Part shown: piece after piece, positions 9,149 through 18,186 of the stretch
How positions within the stretch are numbered: position 1 is the stretch's first letter
Layout of the letters: every line of letters starts with the position of its first letter
Assembly (NCBI GenBank): GCA_031285625.1
Contig: JAITVV010000011.1
Span: 21,644-85,643 of the forward strand
Direction: 5' to 3'
From: Prevotella sp.
GTDB lineage: Bacteria; Bacteroidota; Bacteroidia; Bacteroidales; Dysgonomonadaceae
Length of the DNA stretch: 64,000 bases
Translations under genes and position numbers: made by a program
Notes under the pieces: model-generated
Database searches by the model: none
What the model was told of the DNA's origin: nothing
What the model saw: only the letters and a program-made list of their open reading frames with translations

Positions 9149-9177
9149 AAATATTCTAAAATGAAAAATAACAAAAT

Positions 9178-10659
9178 TTATCTTGGGTTTTGAGTAATGA
9201 TACCATTATTTTTATCAATTTCATCTTGAGGTATAGGCAATATTTCATCTCGATTGGCTACAAATCCTTTAAATAATTGAGGGCCTTTACCAAAACGAAC
9301 CACATCCCAGAAACGGAATCCTTCCATTGCAAGTTCCAGACGTCTTTCTTTCAGAATATCTTCAACTAACTGATCTCCTGATGATGTAATAGCCGGTAAT
9401 CCAACCCTGTCGCGCAACAGTTTCAAATACTTCTTCGCCTCCCCTTCGTTCTTTGTTGCACCTCTGGTACAAGCCTCTGCATAATTTAAATATACCTCAG
9501 CCAAACGGATAAGCTGGATATTCAGTGGATTATTTCTAATTTCTTTAGAGCGTTCACTTGGAGGCAAATAATATTTTTGATTAAAATAACCAGTTCTGTT
9601 ACGTTCCAGTTTCGCAAAATCTTCTGCAGACTCCCATGCTTTCAGGTCATCTTCGGTCAACAAAGTTGCATCTTTTCTCTCTGTATCACCAATTGCATCA
9701 AATGCATCTGCCAGAGCCTGATATGGCTGATTGATTCCGTAACCGTAAGTTACTCCGAACGGCATCATCATCAACACATGGAAATTACCGTTATTACTTG
9801 TTGCAGCCGATTGTGAAGGCGAATCGTAATGATTTATCTCCAGAATAGATTCAGTACTATGCTCTCCAGCCAAAGTAAACTGATAACCATAATCATCTAC
9901 AAGTTTGTAATCACCGGATTCTATTACTTTCAATGCAGCCGTTTTAGCTTCATCAAACTTTTCTTCATACAGATATACTCTGGAAAGCATTGCATAAGCA
10001 GCACCTTGTGTAATACGACCTGCATAATCTGCATAGTTAACTTCAGAGCGACGTGGCAATGCTGCTGCAGCTGCATTCAGGTCAATTTCAATCTGAGCAT
10101 ATACTTCAGCTTTAGGTGTCCGGGGTTTCCCTTTATCCGCAACAGTAGGAGTTGCAGTCAATAAAGGTACATCACCAAAACATTTTACTAATTCGTGATA
10201 GAAATATCCTCTGAGAAAAAGAGCCTCGCCTAGTAATGCATTTTTCTTGTAAACAGAGAATAATGCATCATCCATCTTGTTAATGCCATCTATGGTTTGA
10301 TTAGCCTTATTTATAGCCCTGTAGCATAACATATATCTATTTAATATACGTCCATTATCAGCAGGATAATCGTAAGCTTCCATACGTGCATACCCGGAAA
10401 CGTCGGCATCGGAACCACTATAAGTAGCGTCATCGGATAATATATCACCAAATGCCCACAATGTCCATGTATACCGGTAGTCTTTCATATCTGAATAAGC
10501 TGCGGTCAAAGATTGGAAAGCTTCTTCTTCTGTTTTGAAAAAATTATCGGTAGTAAGGCTTCCTAACTTACTTTTATCTAGGGCATCATCACAGCTATTC
10601 ATCAGGAACATACTGAGTCCGATAAATAAACATAATATTTTATTTGTTTTCATTGTCAT
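9178..10659 (-). CDS. RagB/SusD family nutrient-uptake outer-membrane lipoprotein
   Basis: The 493-residue protein begins with a lipoprotein signal (MKTNKILCLFIGLSMFLMNS then Cys-Asp-Asp) and shows SusD features: an N-terminal NFFKTEEEAFQSLTAAYSDM segment, TPR-like helices, and a C-terminal LKERRLELAMEGFRFWDVVRFG block. SusD proteins cap the SusC channel and bind the ligand at the cell surface. susC lies 12 bases upstream. Given the amidase downstream and the salvage genes around, peptidoglycan fragments are the likely ligand; that is inference from context. Translation may begin at the first or second in-frame ATG (10659 or 10653). Confidence 0.92.
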   Translation of the reverse strand: MTMKTNKILCLFIGLSMFLMNSCDDALDKSKLGSLTTDNFFKTEEEAFQSLTAAYSDMKDYRYTWTLWAFGDILSDDATYSGSDADVSGYARMEAYDYPADNGRILNRYMLCYRAINKANQTIDGINKMDDALFSVYKKNALLGEALFLRGYFYHELVKCFGDVPLLTATPTVADKGKPRTPKAEVYAQIEIDLNAAAAALPRRSEVNYADYAGRITQGAAYAMLSRVYLYEEKFDEAKTAALKVIESGDYKLVDDYGYQFTLAGEHSTESILEINHYDSPSQSAATSNNGNFHVLMMMPFGVTYGYGINQPYQALADAFDAIGDTERKDATLLTEDDLKAWESAEDFAKLERNRTGYFNQKYYLPPSERSKEIRNNPLNIQLIRLAEVYLNYAEACTRGATKNEGEAKKYLKLLRDRVGLPAITSSGDQLVEDILKERRLELAMEGFRFWDVVRFGKGPQLFKGFVANRDEILPIPQDEIDKNNGIITQNPR

Positions 10660-10671
10660 ATTCCTTTTTAA

Positions 10672-13600
10672 TTAAAATGTTATACTCACGCCACCTGTTA
10701 TAGTCATAGCCTGTGGATATGTACCGATATCAACACCTCTACTTAAATAGTTAGTTGAAGTAATCTGTCCAACTTCAGGGTCTGCTCCGCTATAGTCCGT
10801 AAATGTAAACAGGTTTTGTCCTGTTACATATATTCTCAACTTCTGCATATAAGCTTTCTTTGAAAAAGACACAGGGAATGTATAGCCTAATTGGATATTA
10901 CGCAAACGCAAATATGATCCATCCTCTACATAGCGGTCAGAAATACGCATATTATCATTCACATCACTACCAGCCAGACGAGGTATATTTGTATTTGTAT
11001 TGTCCGGTCTCCAATAGTTTAATACAGCCACATCTTTATTTGTCACAGAAGAAAGATCATATGTATAATAACGCATAGCATTAAATATATCATTACCATA
11101 TGTACCTCCCCATTGCATATTCAGGTCAAATCCTTTATAACCGAATCCTAGATTGATACCATAAATAAAATCAGGAATAGGATTTCCTATTACAACCTTA
11201 TCTTGGTCATTTAATGATTCATCTCCATTTGTATTTACAAAAACGACATCTCCTAGTTGTGCATTTGGTTGTAGTTTCCTTACTTCAGTAAGTTGTGCTT
11301 CAGTTTGTACCAGTCCATTTGTCTTATAACCGTAGAATGCTCCTATAGGATCTCCCACACGGGTTAATGTTGCATTACCATTTCTTAAAGCGCCCCCTGT
11401 TATTGGAGAACCACTACCAATACTTAACATTTTGTTTTTAATTGTAGAGATATTAAATCCGACATTGTAACTGAAATCTCCGATCTGATCGCGCCAATCT
11501 ATATTGAATTCAAATCCTTTATTTTCAGCACTACCAATATTCGTCATCGGACCAGTTTCAAATCCTAAGTAATTAGGGATAGGTTCGGTAATTAACATGT
11601 CCTTTGTTTTCTTATAATAATATTCACCACTAAATGTCAAGCGACCACTTAAGAAGTTTGCATCAAGTCCGATATTGGTTGACTCTGTCGTTTCCCATTT
11701 TACATTTGCATTACCCATTTTTACGGCAACCAAGCCCTGATATAATTGTTGAGCCGAACCATTACCAAATAAATATGAATATTGAATATTAGAAGATAAT
11801 AAGTTCTGATACATATAGTTATCTATATTCTGATTACCTATACGTCCCCAACCGGCTCTCAATTTTAAAGAAGACACCCATCCTGCATTCAGGTTTTTAA
11901 AGAAATCTTCATTCGAAACTTTCCATCCTAAAGCAAATGAAGGGAAGTTACCATATTGATGATCACTACCAAATCTGGAAGAACCATCGCGACGAATAGA
12001 AGCCGTAAACAGATAACGATCATCGAAATCATAGTTGATACGTCCCAGATAAGAAATCAAAGCAGACTCATATGCAGTACCTACAGCTGTTGCTGAAGAT
12101 CCATCTTGTGCTGCATCCAGATATTGTAAATCAAAATCATTATTTGGTGTATTCTTTTTCGAGCCTTCTAGTGTTTCTGTGCGTCCCCATTCTCTGGTGT
12201 AACCGACAAGAGCGTTCACACTGTGTTTTTCAGCAAATGTCCTTGTATAATTTAATGTGTTTTCCCAAACAAAATAATCAGATTTAAGATAACCGCGAGT
12301 AACCATATTCACAGGATTTTTCTGATAACTGGAAACTTCGTAGGTAGGATTAAATATATAATCATCGGTTTTTCTCATATCCACACCGAAACTTGATTTG
12401 AACTTAAAGTATTTCAAAAAATTCAGGTCAGCATATATATTTCCAACGATACTGGTTGTTTTACTTTTATTATTTGTAAAGTCAATATCAGCTACAGGGT
12501 TATTATAGTCTACATATGGAGAAAATCCATAATTTCCATCCTCATCACGTACAGGAATTACAGGTTCTAGCTTGATTGCAGAGTTTACAATACCGACAGT
12601 ATTACTTCCTTCCAGAATTTTATTCGTTCTGGATTGAGATATATTCAGATTTGTCCCTAATACCAGAGTCTTTTTAATAATCGTTTTCTCTATATTTTGT
12701 CTAAAAGAAAGACGTTGATAGTCTGTTTTTTTAATCGTACCTTCCTGATCAATATATCCTACCCCCAAATTGTATGTATATTCATCAACCATACCACCTG
12801 ATATTCCCAGATTATAACTTTGAATAGCAGCAGTACGTGTAATTTCTTTCATCCAGTCTGTAGAAGTGTTGCGATCTACCTTAGAAAGATCGATAGGAGC
12901 ACTTCCTCTTACTTTATTTATCTCTGTCTGTAGATCATACCATTGAGGTCCATCCAGTAAGTCGAGTTTATTAACAACCTTACTTGCCCCATAATATGCA
13001 TCCAATGTTACAGTTGTTTTACCCGCTTTCCCTTGTTTAGTCGTGATCAACACCACACCATTTGCACCTCTGGCTCCATAAATAGCTGTAGCCGAGGCAT
13101 CTTTTAAGATTTCCATCGACTGTATGTCTGACGTACTAAGGTAATCGATGTTACTTACAGGCATTCCATCGACTACATATAATGGGTCTGAATTATTAAC
13201 AGTACCAATACCTCTGATACGTACATTTATAGAACCACCTGGAGCTCCTGAATTTGATGTAACGATAACACCCGGAACTTGTCCCTGCAAGGCCTGTGCT
13301 ACATTGGCTACAGGTTGTCTTGATATCGCATCGGATTTTACTGAAGATATAGCTCCTGTAACATCACTCTTTTTCATCACTCCATATCCTACAACAATTA
13401 CCTCATCCATCATCTGGGCATCTTCTTCCATTGTTATACTGATATTTGTCTGATTACCTACAGCAATCGATTGAGCTTTGTATCCTATATAAGTAAACAC
13501 TAATGTAGCATCAGAAGTCGTTGCAATACTATATGCCCCATCTATATCAGTCATAGTTCCATTAGTAGTTCCCTTTATCGTTACACTAACTCCCACTAAG

Positions 13601-13770
13601 GGTTCTCCCTGTGAATCTATAACTTTCCCTTGAACTGTAACTCTTGCTTGTTGTTGTTCCACAACACCATCTGATTTCAGACTGTAAGCATATATATTTC
13701 CTACAGACGAGCAAATTAGCCCGATGGCCAACAAACAAAGAATTTTCATGTGTGTTTTTGAGTTATTCAT
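10672..13770 (-). CDS. SusC/RagA family TonB-dependent outer-membrane receptor
   Basis: This 1032-residue protein has a signal peptide, a CarboxypepD_reg-like beta domain (VQGKVIDSQGEPLVGVSVTI, about 45-120), the SusC-type TonB box region (MDEVIVVGYGVMKKSDVTGA), a plug with DPLYVVDGMPV and KDASATAIYGARGANGVVLI, and a beta barrel ending GGVSITF. It should import ligand across the outer membrane with energy from TonB. It is the first gene of the minus-strand unit susC-susD-amidase. A -7 box (CAAATATA on the plus strand, 14024-14031) lies about 254 bases upstream, giving a long leader. The substrate is inferred to be a muropeptide or glycan fragment from the locus. Confidence 0.93.
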   Translation of the reverse strand: MNNSKTHMKILCLLAIGLICSSVGNIYAYSLKSDGVVEQQQARVTVQGKVIDSQGEPLVGVSVTIKGTTNGTMTDIDGAYSIATTSDATLVFTYIGYKAQSIAVGNQTNISITMEEDAQMMDEVIVVGYGVMKKSDVTGAISSVKSDAISRQPVANVAQALQGQVPGVIVTSNSGAPGGSINVRIRGIGTVNNSDPLYVVDGMPVSNIDYLSTSDIQSMEILKDASATAIYGARGANGVVLITTKQGKAGKTTVTLDAYYGASKVVNKLDLLDGPQWYDLQTEINKVRGSAPIDLSKVDRNTSTDWMKEITRTAAIQSYNLGISGGMVDEYTYNLGVGYIDQEGTIKKTDYQRLSFRQNIEKTIIKKTLVLGTNLNISQSRTNKILEGSNTVGIVNSAIKLEPVIPVRDEDGNYGFSPYVDYNNPVADIDFTNNKSKTTSIVGNIYADLNFLKYFKFKSSFGVDMRKTDDYIFNPTYEVSSYQKNPVNMVTRGYLKSDYFVWENTLNYTRTFAEKHSVNALVGYTREWGRTETLEGSKKNTPNNDFDLQYLDAAQDGSSATAVGTAYESALISYLGRINYDFDDRYLFTASIRRDGSSRFGSDHQYGNFPSFALGWKVSNEDFFKNLNAGWVSSLKLRAGWGRIGNQNIDNYMYQNLLSSNIQYSYLFGNGSAQQLYQGLVAVKMGNANVKWETTESTNIGLDANFLSGRLTFSGEYYYKKTKDMLITEPIPNYLGFETGPMTNIGSAENKGFEFNIDWRDQIGDFSYNVGFNISTIKNKMLSIGSGSPITGGALRNGNATLTRVGDPIGAFYGYKTNGLVQTEAQLTEVRKLQPNAQLGDVVFVNTNGDESLNDQDKVVIGNPIPDFIYGINLGFGYKGFDLNMQWGGTYGNDIFNAMRYYTYDLSSVTNKDVAVLNYWRPDNTNTNIPRLAGSDVNDNMRISDRYVEDGSYLRLRNIQLGYTFPVSFSKKAYMQKLRIYVTGQNLFTFTDYSGADPEVGQITSTNYLSRGVDIGTYPQAMTITGGVSITF

Positions 13771-14023
13771 AATACTTTGTTTATTAATTATTTTGATACT
13801 TTCCCTATTTACTGTGAATTAATAGCACTGAGCTATCATACATTTTATGAGCAGATTCCCGATTCAACAATAAGTACTAAAACATGAGAAGATTTAAAGA
13901 CTAGACTAGACCAGATTCAAAGCTTTTTTTTCATAAGTTCGTTTTATAGAGGTTATACATATTTTGAGAAATGAGTCTTAAACTATTGGAATAATTAAGA
14001 TCGCTATTCGATTTAGAGCTTTA

Positions 14024-14031
14024 CAAATATA
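14024..14031 (-). promoter_or_regulatory. -7 box of the susC operon
   Basis: CAAATATA on the plus strand reads TATATTTG on the minus strand, a perfect TAnnTTTG. It implies a leader of about 250 bases before the susC start at 13770. Confidence 0.5.
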
Positions 14032-14331
14032 AAATGTTTTTATATATCTTTTTAGAGTCATTTAATTATTTTAATATTTATTATATTTAGTTTGTATATT
14101 TTTACATTAATAAAACTATGAATTATATATAAATATCTAATTAAAAGTATTTTAATATACAAATAATAAATACAATAAGAATTATATTTTTATATCATAC
14201 ATATATTTTCACATTTATTAAATACAATATGCATTAAAATTAGAACATAGAAGAACACAGAAGCCTGAAAAGAAATCTATATATAGAAATATTTAGCAAT
14301 AATCAGATTCAATAAATATAAATAATTAAAT

Positions 14332-14351
14332 ATTTGTATATAAATACAAAT
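14332..14351. promoter_or_regulatory. operator-like dyad
   Basis: ATTTGTAT and ATACAAAT form a perfect 8-bp inverted repeat with a 4-base spacer, about 140 bases upstream of the plus-strand -7 box. In such AT-rich DNA it could be chance. Confidence 0.3.
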
Positions 14352-14469
14352 TATTGTTAATTTAATGATTTTAACAAAGTAGAAATTATTCAATTTAAAT
14401 ATATCATCTTATATTTGCTCAATAATCCAACAAAATAAGAACCACATATCATTATAATCTCTAATCTTT

Positions 14470-14477
14470 TATCTTTG
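14470..14477 (+). promoter_or_regulatory. -7 box of the first namZ-like gene
   Basis: TATCTTTG matches TAnnTTTG exactly and lies 31 bases before the ATG at 14508. A second candidate, TATATTTG, lies at 14410-14417. Neither has a clear -33 TTTG. Confidence 0.5.
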
Positions 14478-14507
14478 GCAATTAAAAACAAATTAAAGGA
14501 TTAAACT

Positions 14508-15674
14508 ATGAAAAGATTAATTAATATAACACTGCTATTCTTATGCACATTGGTTATTAATGCGCAAAATGGTCAAGTCATAACAGGAGCAGAATCTATA
14601 AATGAGTACTTCCCCTTAATAAAAGGGAAAAGAGTTGCTCTGGTTTCTAATCACACCGGTATGATAAAGGATCAGCATGTAGTAGATATATTAGTAAAAG
14701 AGAATATAAATGTAACAGCTATATTTTCTCCGGAACACGGATTCAGAGGAAATGCCGATGCAGGAGAACATGTTGCCAGTTCTGTTGACAAAAAAACAGG
14801 AATTCCAATTCGTTCACTGTATGATGGAAAAAGTAGAAAACCCAGCAAACAATCAATGGAACTTTTCGATGTTCTTTTATTTGATATTCAAGATGTAGGC
14901 CTAAGATTTTACACCTATTATATAACAATGTTCAGATTGATGGACGTGTGCGCAGAATATAACAAAGCGATGATCATACTTGACAGACCAAATCCAAACG
15001 GGCATTATGTAGATGGTCCCATAATGAATATGAAATACAAATCAGGTGTAGGATACCTGCCAATCCCCGTAGTACATGGTATGACTCTGGGAGAACTGGC
15101 TCTAATGATCAATGGAGAAGGTTGGCTGCCCGAGTCGAAAAAATGTGATATAACAATAGTGAAATGCAAAAACTATACGCATAAGACAATGTACCAACTA
15201 CCGATAGCACCTTCGCCTAATCTGCCAAATATGAAATCAATATATCTGTATCCATCCACATGCTTATTTGAAGGCACACCTGTGAGCCTGGGTAGAGGGA
15301 CATCTTATCCGTTCCAGGTATATGGACACCCTCAAATGAAAGGATATACATTTAGTTTTACACCCAAAAGCATCCCCGGAGCAAAGAATCCTCCTCTGCT
15401 AAATCAAAAATGTTTTGGAGTAGATTTAAGAAATATACCTGACGAAAATATATATACAAAAGGTATCGATCTTTCCTACATAATAGACGCTTATAAGAAT
15501 CTGAAAATGGGAAATAAATTTTTCACCTCATTCTTTGAGAATCTGATTGGCGTTGATTATGTAAGGAAAATGATTGTACAAGGTAAATCAGCAGATGAAA
15601 TTAAGGAAATGTGGAAAGATGATGTTGAAAAGTTCAAACAACAGCGTAAACCATATTTATTATATGAAGAATAA
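14508..15674 (+). CDS. exo-beta-N-acetylmuramidase, NamZ/DUF1343 (GH171) family, paralog 1
   Basis: This exported 388-residue protein (signal MKRLINITLLFLCTLVINAQ) carries the DUF1343 hallmarks: VALVSNHTG, the SPEHGFRGNADAGEH block, LFDIQDVGLRFYTY and LDRPNPNG. Characterized members (NamZ of Bacillus and Tannerella) remove MurNAc from the non-reducing end of peptide-free glycan. It opens the long plus-strand salvage run and has its own -7 box. A second member lies at 21641-22876, and the two differ in the middle region (for example LYDGKSRKPSKQSM versus LHGKTKIPTADML), so they may act on different chain ends or substrates; that is inference. The next gene starts 25 bases on. Confidence 0.88.
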   Translation: MKRLINITLLFLCTLVINAQNGQVITGAESINEYFPLIKGKRVALVSNHTGMIKDQHVVDILVKENINVTAIFSPEHGFRGNADAGEHVASSVDKKTGIPIRSLYDGKSRKPSKQSMELFDVLLFDIQDVGLRFYTYYITMFRLMDVCAEYNKAMIILDRPNPNGHYVDGPIMNMKYKSGVGYLPIPVVHGMTLGELALMINGEGWLPESKKCDITIVKCKNYTHKTMYQLPIAPSPNLPNMKSIYLYPSTCLFEGTPVSLGRGTSYPFQVYGHPQMKGYTFSFTPKSIPGAKNPPLLNQKCFGVDLRNIPDENIYTKGIDLSYIIDAYKNLKMGNKFFTSFFENLIGVDYVRKMIVQGKSADEIKEMWKDDVEKFKQQRKPYLLYEE

Positions 15675-15699
15675 TCACAATCTAAATAAATAACCAAAA

Positions 15700-17157
15700 A
15701 TGAAAATCAATTGTTTTATACCTTTTCAAAGCACGGACCAAGTTAGAGCAACTATAGCTTCTTTAAAATCATCCAGTCTTGTTGGTAAAGTATTTTTACT
15801 AACAGATAACAACTGTAAAGATATGGTAGATGACTGTGAGATAATCAATATAGATTCATTACGGTCGACCGAAACAATAAAGAAAATAGCATCTAAAGCA
15901 AATACTGAATATACATTAATCTATACCAAACCGGCAGATCTTCGATTAGGCATGTTTGCTCTCGATCGCATGCTGCAAATAGCCAAAGACTCGGGTGCAG
16001 GATTAGTATATGCAGACCATTATCAGTCGGCAAACGACGAAAAGAAAAACAGCCCTGTTATTGCTTATCAGAAGGGTAGTCTGCGCGATGATTTCAATTT
16101 TGGTTCTGTACTGATATATAAATCAGAAAGCCTGAAAAAGGCTGTTTCTGAAATGGATACAGCGTATAAGTTTGCAGGATTATATGACCTGCGCTTAAAA
16201 GTATCACAAGGAGCTGAACTTGTACATATCAACGAATATTTGTATACAGAGGTGGAGAACGACACCCGTAAAAGTGGGGAGAAAATATTCGACTATGTAG
16301 ACCCGAAAAACAGGGATATGCAAATAGAAATGGAGAAAGTCTGTACCGATCATCTGAAGAAAATAGGTGCATACCTTGTTCCTGAATTCAAGAAAGTAGA
16401 GTTCAACCAATCTGAATTTGAATATGAAGCTTCCGTTATTATCCCAGTAAGAGATCGTATACGAACAGTTGCTGATGCGATAAAATCAGTGTTAAATCAA
16501 AAGACCAATTTTAAGTTCAACCTTATTGTGGTAGACAATTATTCTACTGACGGAACAACAGAAGCGATAGATAAATTCGCTTCCGACGAGCGCTTAATCC
16601 ACGTTATCCCTGAGAATAAAGAATTAGGAATCGGCGGGTGTTGGAATGCGGGTGTTCACCATCCTAAATGCGGTAAATTTGCTATACAATTAGATAGTGA
16701 TGATGTATATTCCGATGAAAATACTTTACAAAAAATAGTGGATGCATTTTACGCACAAAATTGTGCTATGGTAGTTGGGACATATATGCTTACCGACTTC
16801 GATATGAATATGATACCTCCGGGAATTATCGACCATAAAGAATGGACACCCGAAAATGGAAGAAACAATGCTTTAAGAATCAACGGACTTGGAGCTCCCC
16901 GCGCTTTCTATACTCCGGTACTGAGAGATATAAAAGTACCAAATACCAGCTATGGTGAAGATTATGCATTGGGATTGTATTTCTCCAGAGAGTATCAGAT
17001 AGGACGCATATATGATGTATTATATCTATGCCGCCGTTGGGATGATAACTCAGATGCCTCGCTGGATATCGTAAAAATGAATGCACACAATACATATAAA
17101 GACAGAATCCGTACATGGGAAGTAGAAGCTCGTATTGCTTTAAATAAGAGCAAGTGA
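15700..17157 (+). CDS. glycosyltransferase family 2-like protein with duplicated GT-A-like halves
   Basis: The C-terminal half (about 243-460) is a clear GT2 domain: ASVIIPVRDRIRTVADAIKS, IVVDNYSTDGT and the DxD metal motif D332-S-D334 in IQLDSDDVYSDE. The N-terminal half (about 1-200) also looks like a GT-A fold (CFIPFQSTDQVRATIASL, LLTDNN, LVYADHYQ) but lacks an evident DxD and may be a degenerate duplicate. No signal peptide or membrane helix is seen, so it is cytoplasmic. It lies in the salvage locus, followed by a strong terminator and then a GalT-like gene. The acceptor and donor cannot be read from sequence; a sugar nucleotide made by its neighbours is one idea. Confidence 0.75.
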   Translation: MKINCFIPFQSTDQVRATIASLKSSSLVGKVFLLTDNNCKDMVDDCEIINIDSLRSTETIKKIASKANTEYTLIYTKPADLRLGMFALDRMLQIAKDSGAGLVYADHYQSANDEKKNSPVIAYQKGSLRDDFNFGSVLIYKSESLKKAVSEMDTAYKFAGLYDLRLKVSQGAELVHINEYLYTEVENDTRKSGEKIFDYVDPKNRDMQIEMEKVCTDHLKKIGAYLVPEFKKVEFNQSEFEYEASVIIPVRDRIRTVADAIKSVLNQKTNFKFNLIVVDNYSTDGTTEAIDKFASDERLIHVIPENKELGIGGCWNAGVHHPKCGKFAIQLDSDDVYSDENTLQKIVDAFYAQNCAMVVGTYMLTDFDMNMIPPGIIDHKEWTPENGRNNALRINGLGAPRAFYTPVLRDIKVPNTSYGEDYALGLYFSREYQIGRIYDVLYLCRRWDDNSDASLDIVKMNAHNTYKDRIRTWEVEARIALNKSK

Positions 17158-17181
17158 CAAATTGTAGTTAAACAAGTTTTG

Positions 17182-17229
17182 AAAAAGTGAGAGTCAGAAA
17201 AACTACTCATGATAAGGCTCTCACTTTTT
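17182..17229 (+). terminator. rho-independent terminator
   Basis: AAAAAGTGAGAG and CTCTCACTTTTT pair perfectly over 12 bp around a 24-base loop. It separates the glycosyltransferase gene from the DUF4922 gene, so the latter may need its own promoter or read-through. Confidence 0.8.
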
Positions 17230-17248
17230 GATCTAAACAAAAAAAAGT

Positions 17249-18181
17249 ATGAACTTAACTTCAAAAATAGCGAAAGATTTACTCCGGGATCAACTTGATG
17301 AATGGCCTCTGGCTAAAACCAATTTTGATGCACTGAAAGGTGTAAAATCCAAAGAATTCCAATTCGATGATTTTATTATCAAAGTACAGTTTAATCCTGC
17401 CCGTATTCAATCATCAGCAGCTAAAGTGGATGCAAAGTCTATTCAGGAGAGAAAATGCTTTTTGTGTCCGGCTAACTTACCTAAGGAGCAAAAAGGAATT
17501 CCATTTGGTGATTATCAGCTACTCGTTAATCCGTTTCCTATATTTCCGGAGCATTTTACTATACCTGCTTATGAGCATACTGACCAATTGATCTTAAACA
17601 GATATGGCGATATGCTTGATCTGGCTAAAAGCCTGGATAAATATACTGTATTTTATAACGGACCAAAATGTGGAGCTTCGGCACCGGATCATGTGCATTT
17701 TCAAGCCGGAAGCAGAGGTTTTCTACCCTTAGAAATTGAAATAGAGAACATACCCAGAGAAATAATATACAGAACGAATGAACTCAATGTATTTATCATC
17801 CACAACTATCTGAGAAATAGTTTCTTTATAGAGACTAAAAATAGAGAGCAAGCCATACAGTTCTTTAAACAGCTATACTCTTTACTTGAAATAAAAGAAG
17901 GTGATAACGAGCCGATGATGAATATTCTGACATGGTACGAAAATGGAATATGGTACAGTTACATTATACCTCGCGAAAAACACCGTCCTGCCTGCTTCTT
18001 CGCAGAAGGAGATGATAATATACTGATCAGTCCTGCTGCTGTAGATCTGGGAGGTGTGTTCATTACTCCTTTAGAAAAGGATTTTAATAAAATCACCTCG
18101 GATGATATAAAAGGAATTCTAAAAGAAATATGCATCAGCAATCAAAAGATGCGCTCAATCATTGAAAAATTAAAACGATAA
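17249..18181 (+). CDS. DUF4922 protein, GalT/HIT-like nucleotidyltransferase or phosphorylase fold
   Basis: This 310-residue cytoplasmic protein shows C70-F-L-C73 (KCFLCPANLP), like the zinc-binding CxxC of galactose-1-phosphate uridylyltransferases. It also has H148-V-H150-F-Q152 in SAPDHVHFQAG, which resembles the HxHxQ active site of GalT, Ap4A phosphorylase and GDP-hexose phosphorylases. The spacing and the phrase NPFPIFPEHFTIP also fit that superfamily. The family has only a DUF name as far as I know, so the substrate is open. Its place between a glycosyltransferase and a SpoIID-like gene, inside a MurNAc/GlcNAc salvage locus, suggests work on an amino-sugar 1-phosphate or nucleotide sugar (inference). 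The next gene starts 5 bases downstream. Confidence 0.8.
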   Translation: MNLTSKIAKDLLRDQLDEWPLAKTNFDALKGVKSKEFQFDDFIIKVQFNPARIQSSAAKVDAKSIQERKCFLCPANLPKEQKGIPFGDYQLLVNPFPIFPEHFTIPAYEHTDQLILNRYGDMLDLAKSLDKYTVFYNGPKCGASAPDHVHFQAGSRGFLPLEIEIENIPREIIYRTNELNVFIIHNYLRNSFFIETKNREQAIQFFKQLYSLLEIKEGDNEPMMNILTWYENGIWYSYIIPREKHRPACFFAEGDDNILISPAAVDLGGVFITPLEKDFNKITSDDIKGILKEICISNQKMRSIIEKLKR

Positions 18182-18186
18182 TAAAC

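Larger units (their letters stand above)
13771..14507. other. divergent regulatory region between susC and namZ-like gene
   Basis: This 737-base, very AT-rich region carries a minus-strand -7 box (14024-14031), plus-strand -7 boxes (14410-14417 TATATTTG and 14470-14477 TATCTTTG) and a short perfect dyad (14332-14351). I see no convincing gene in it. Confidence 0.65.
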
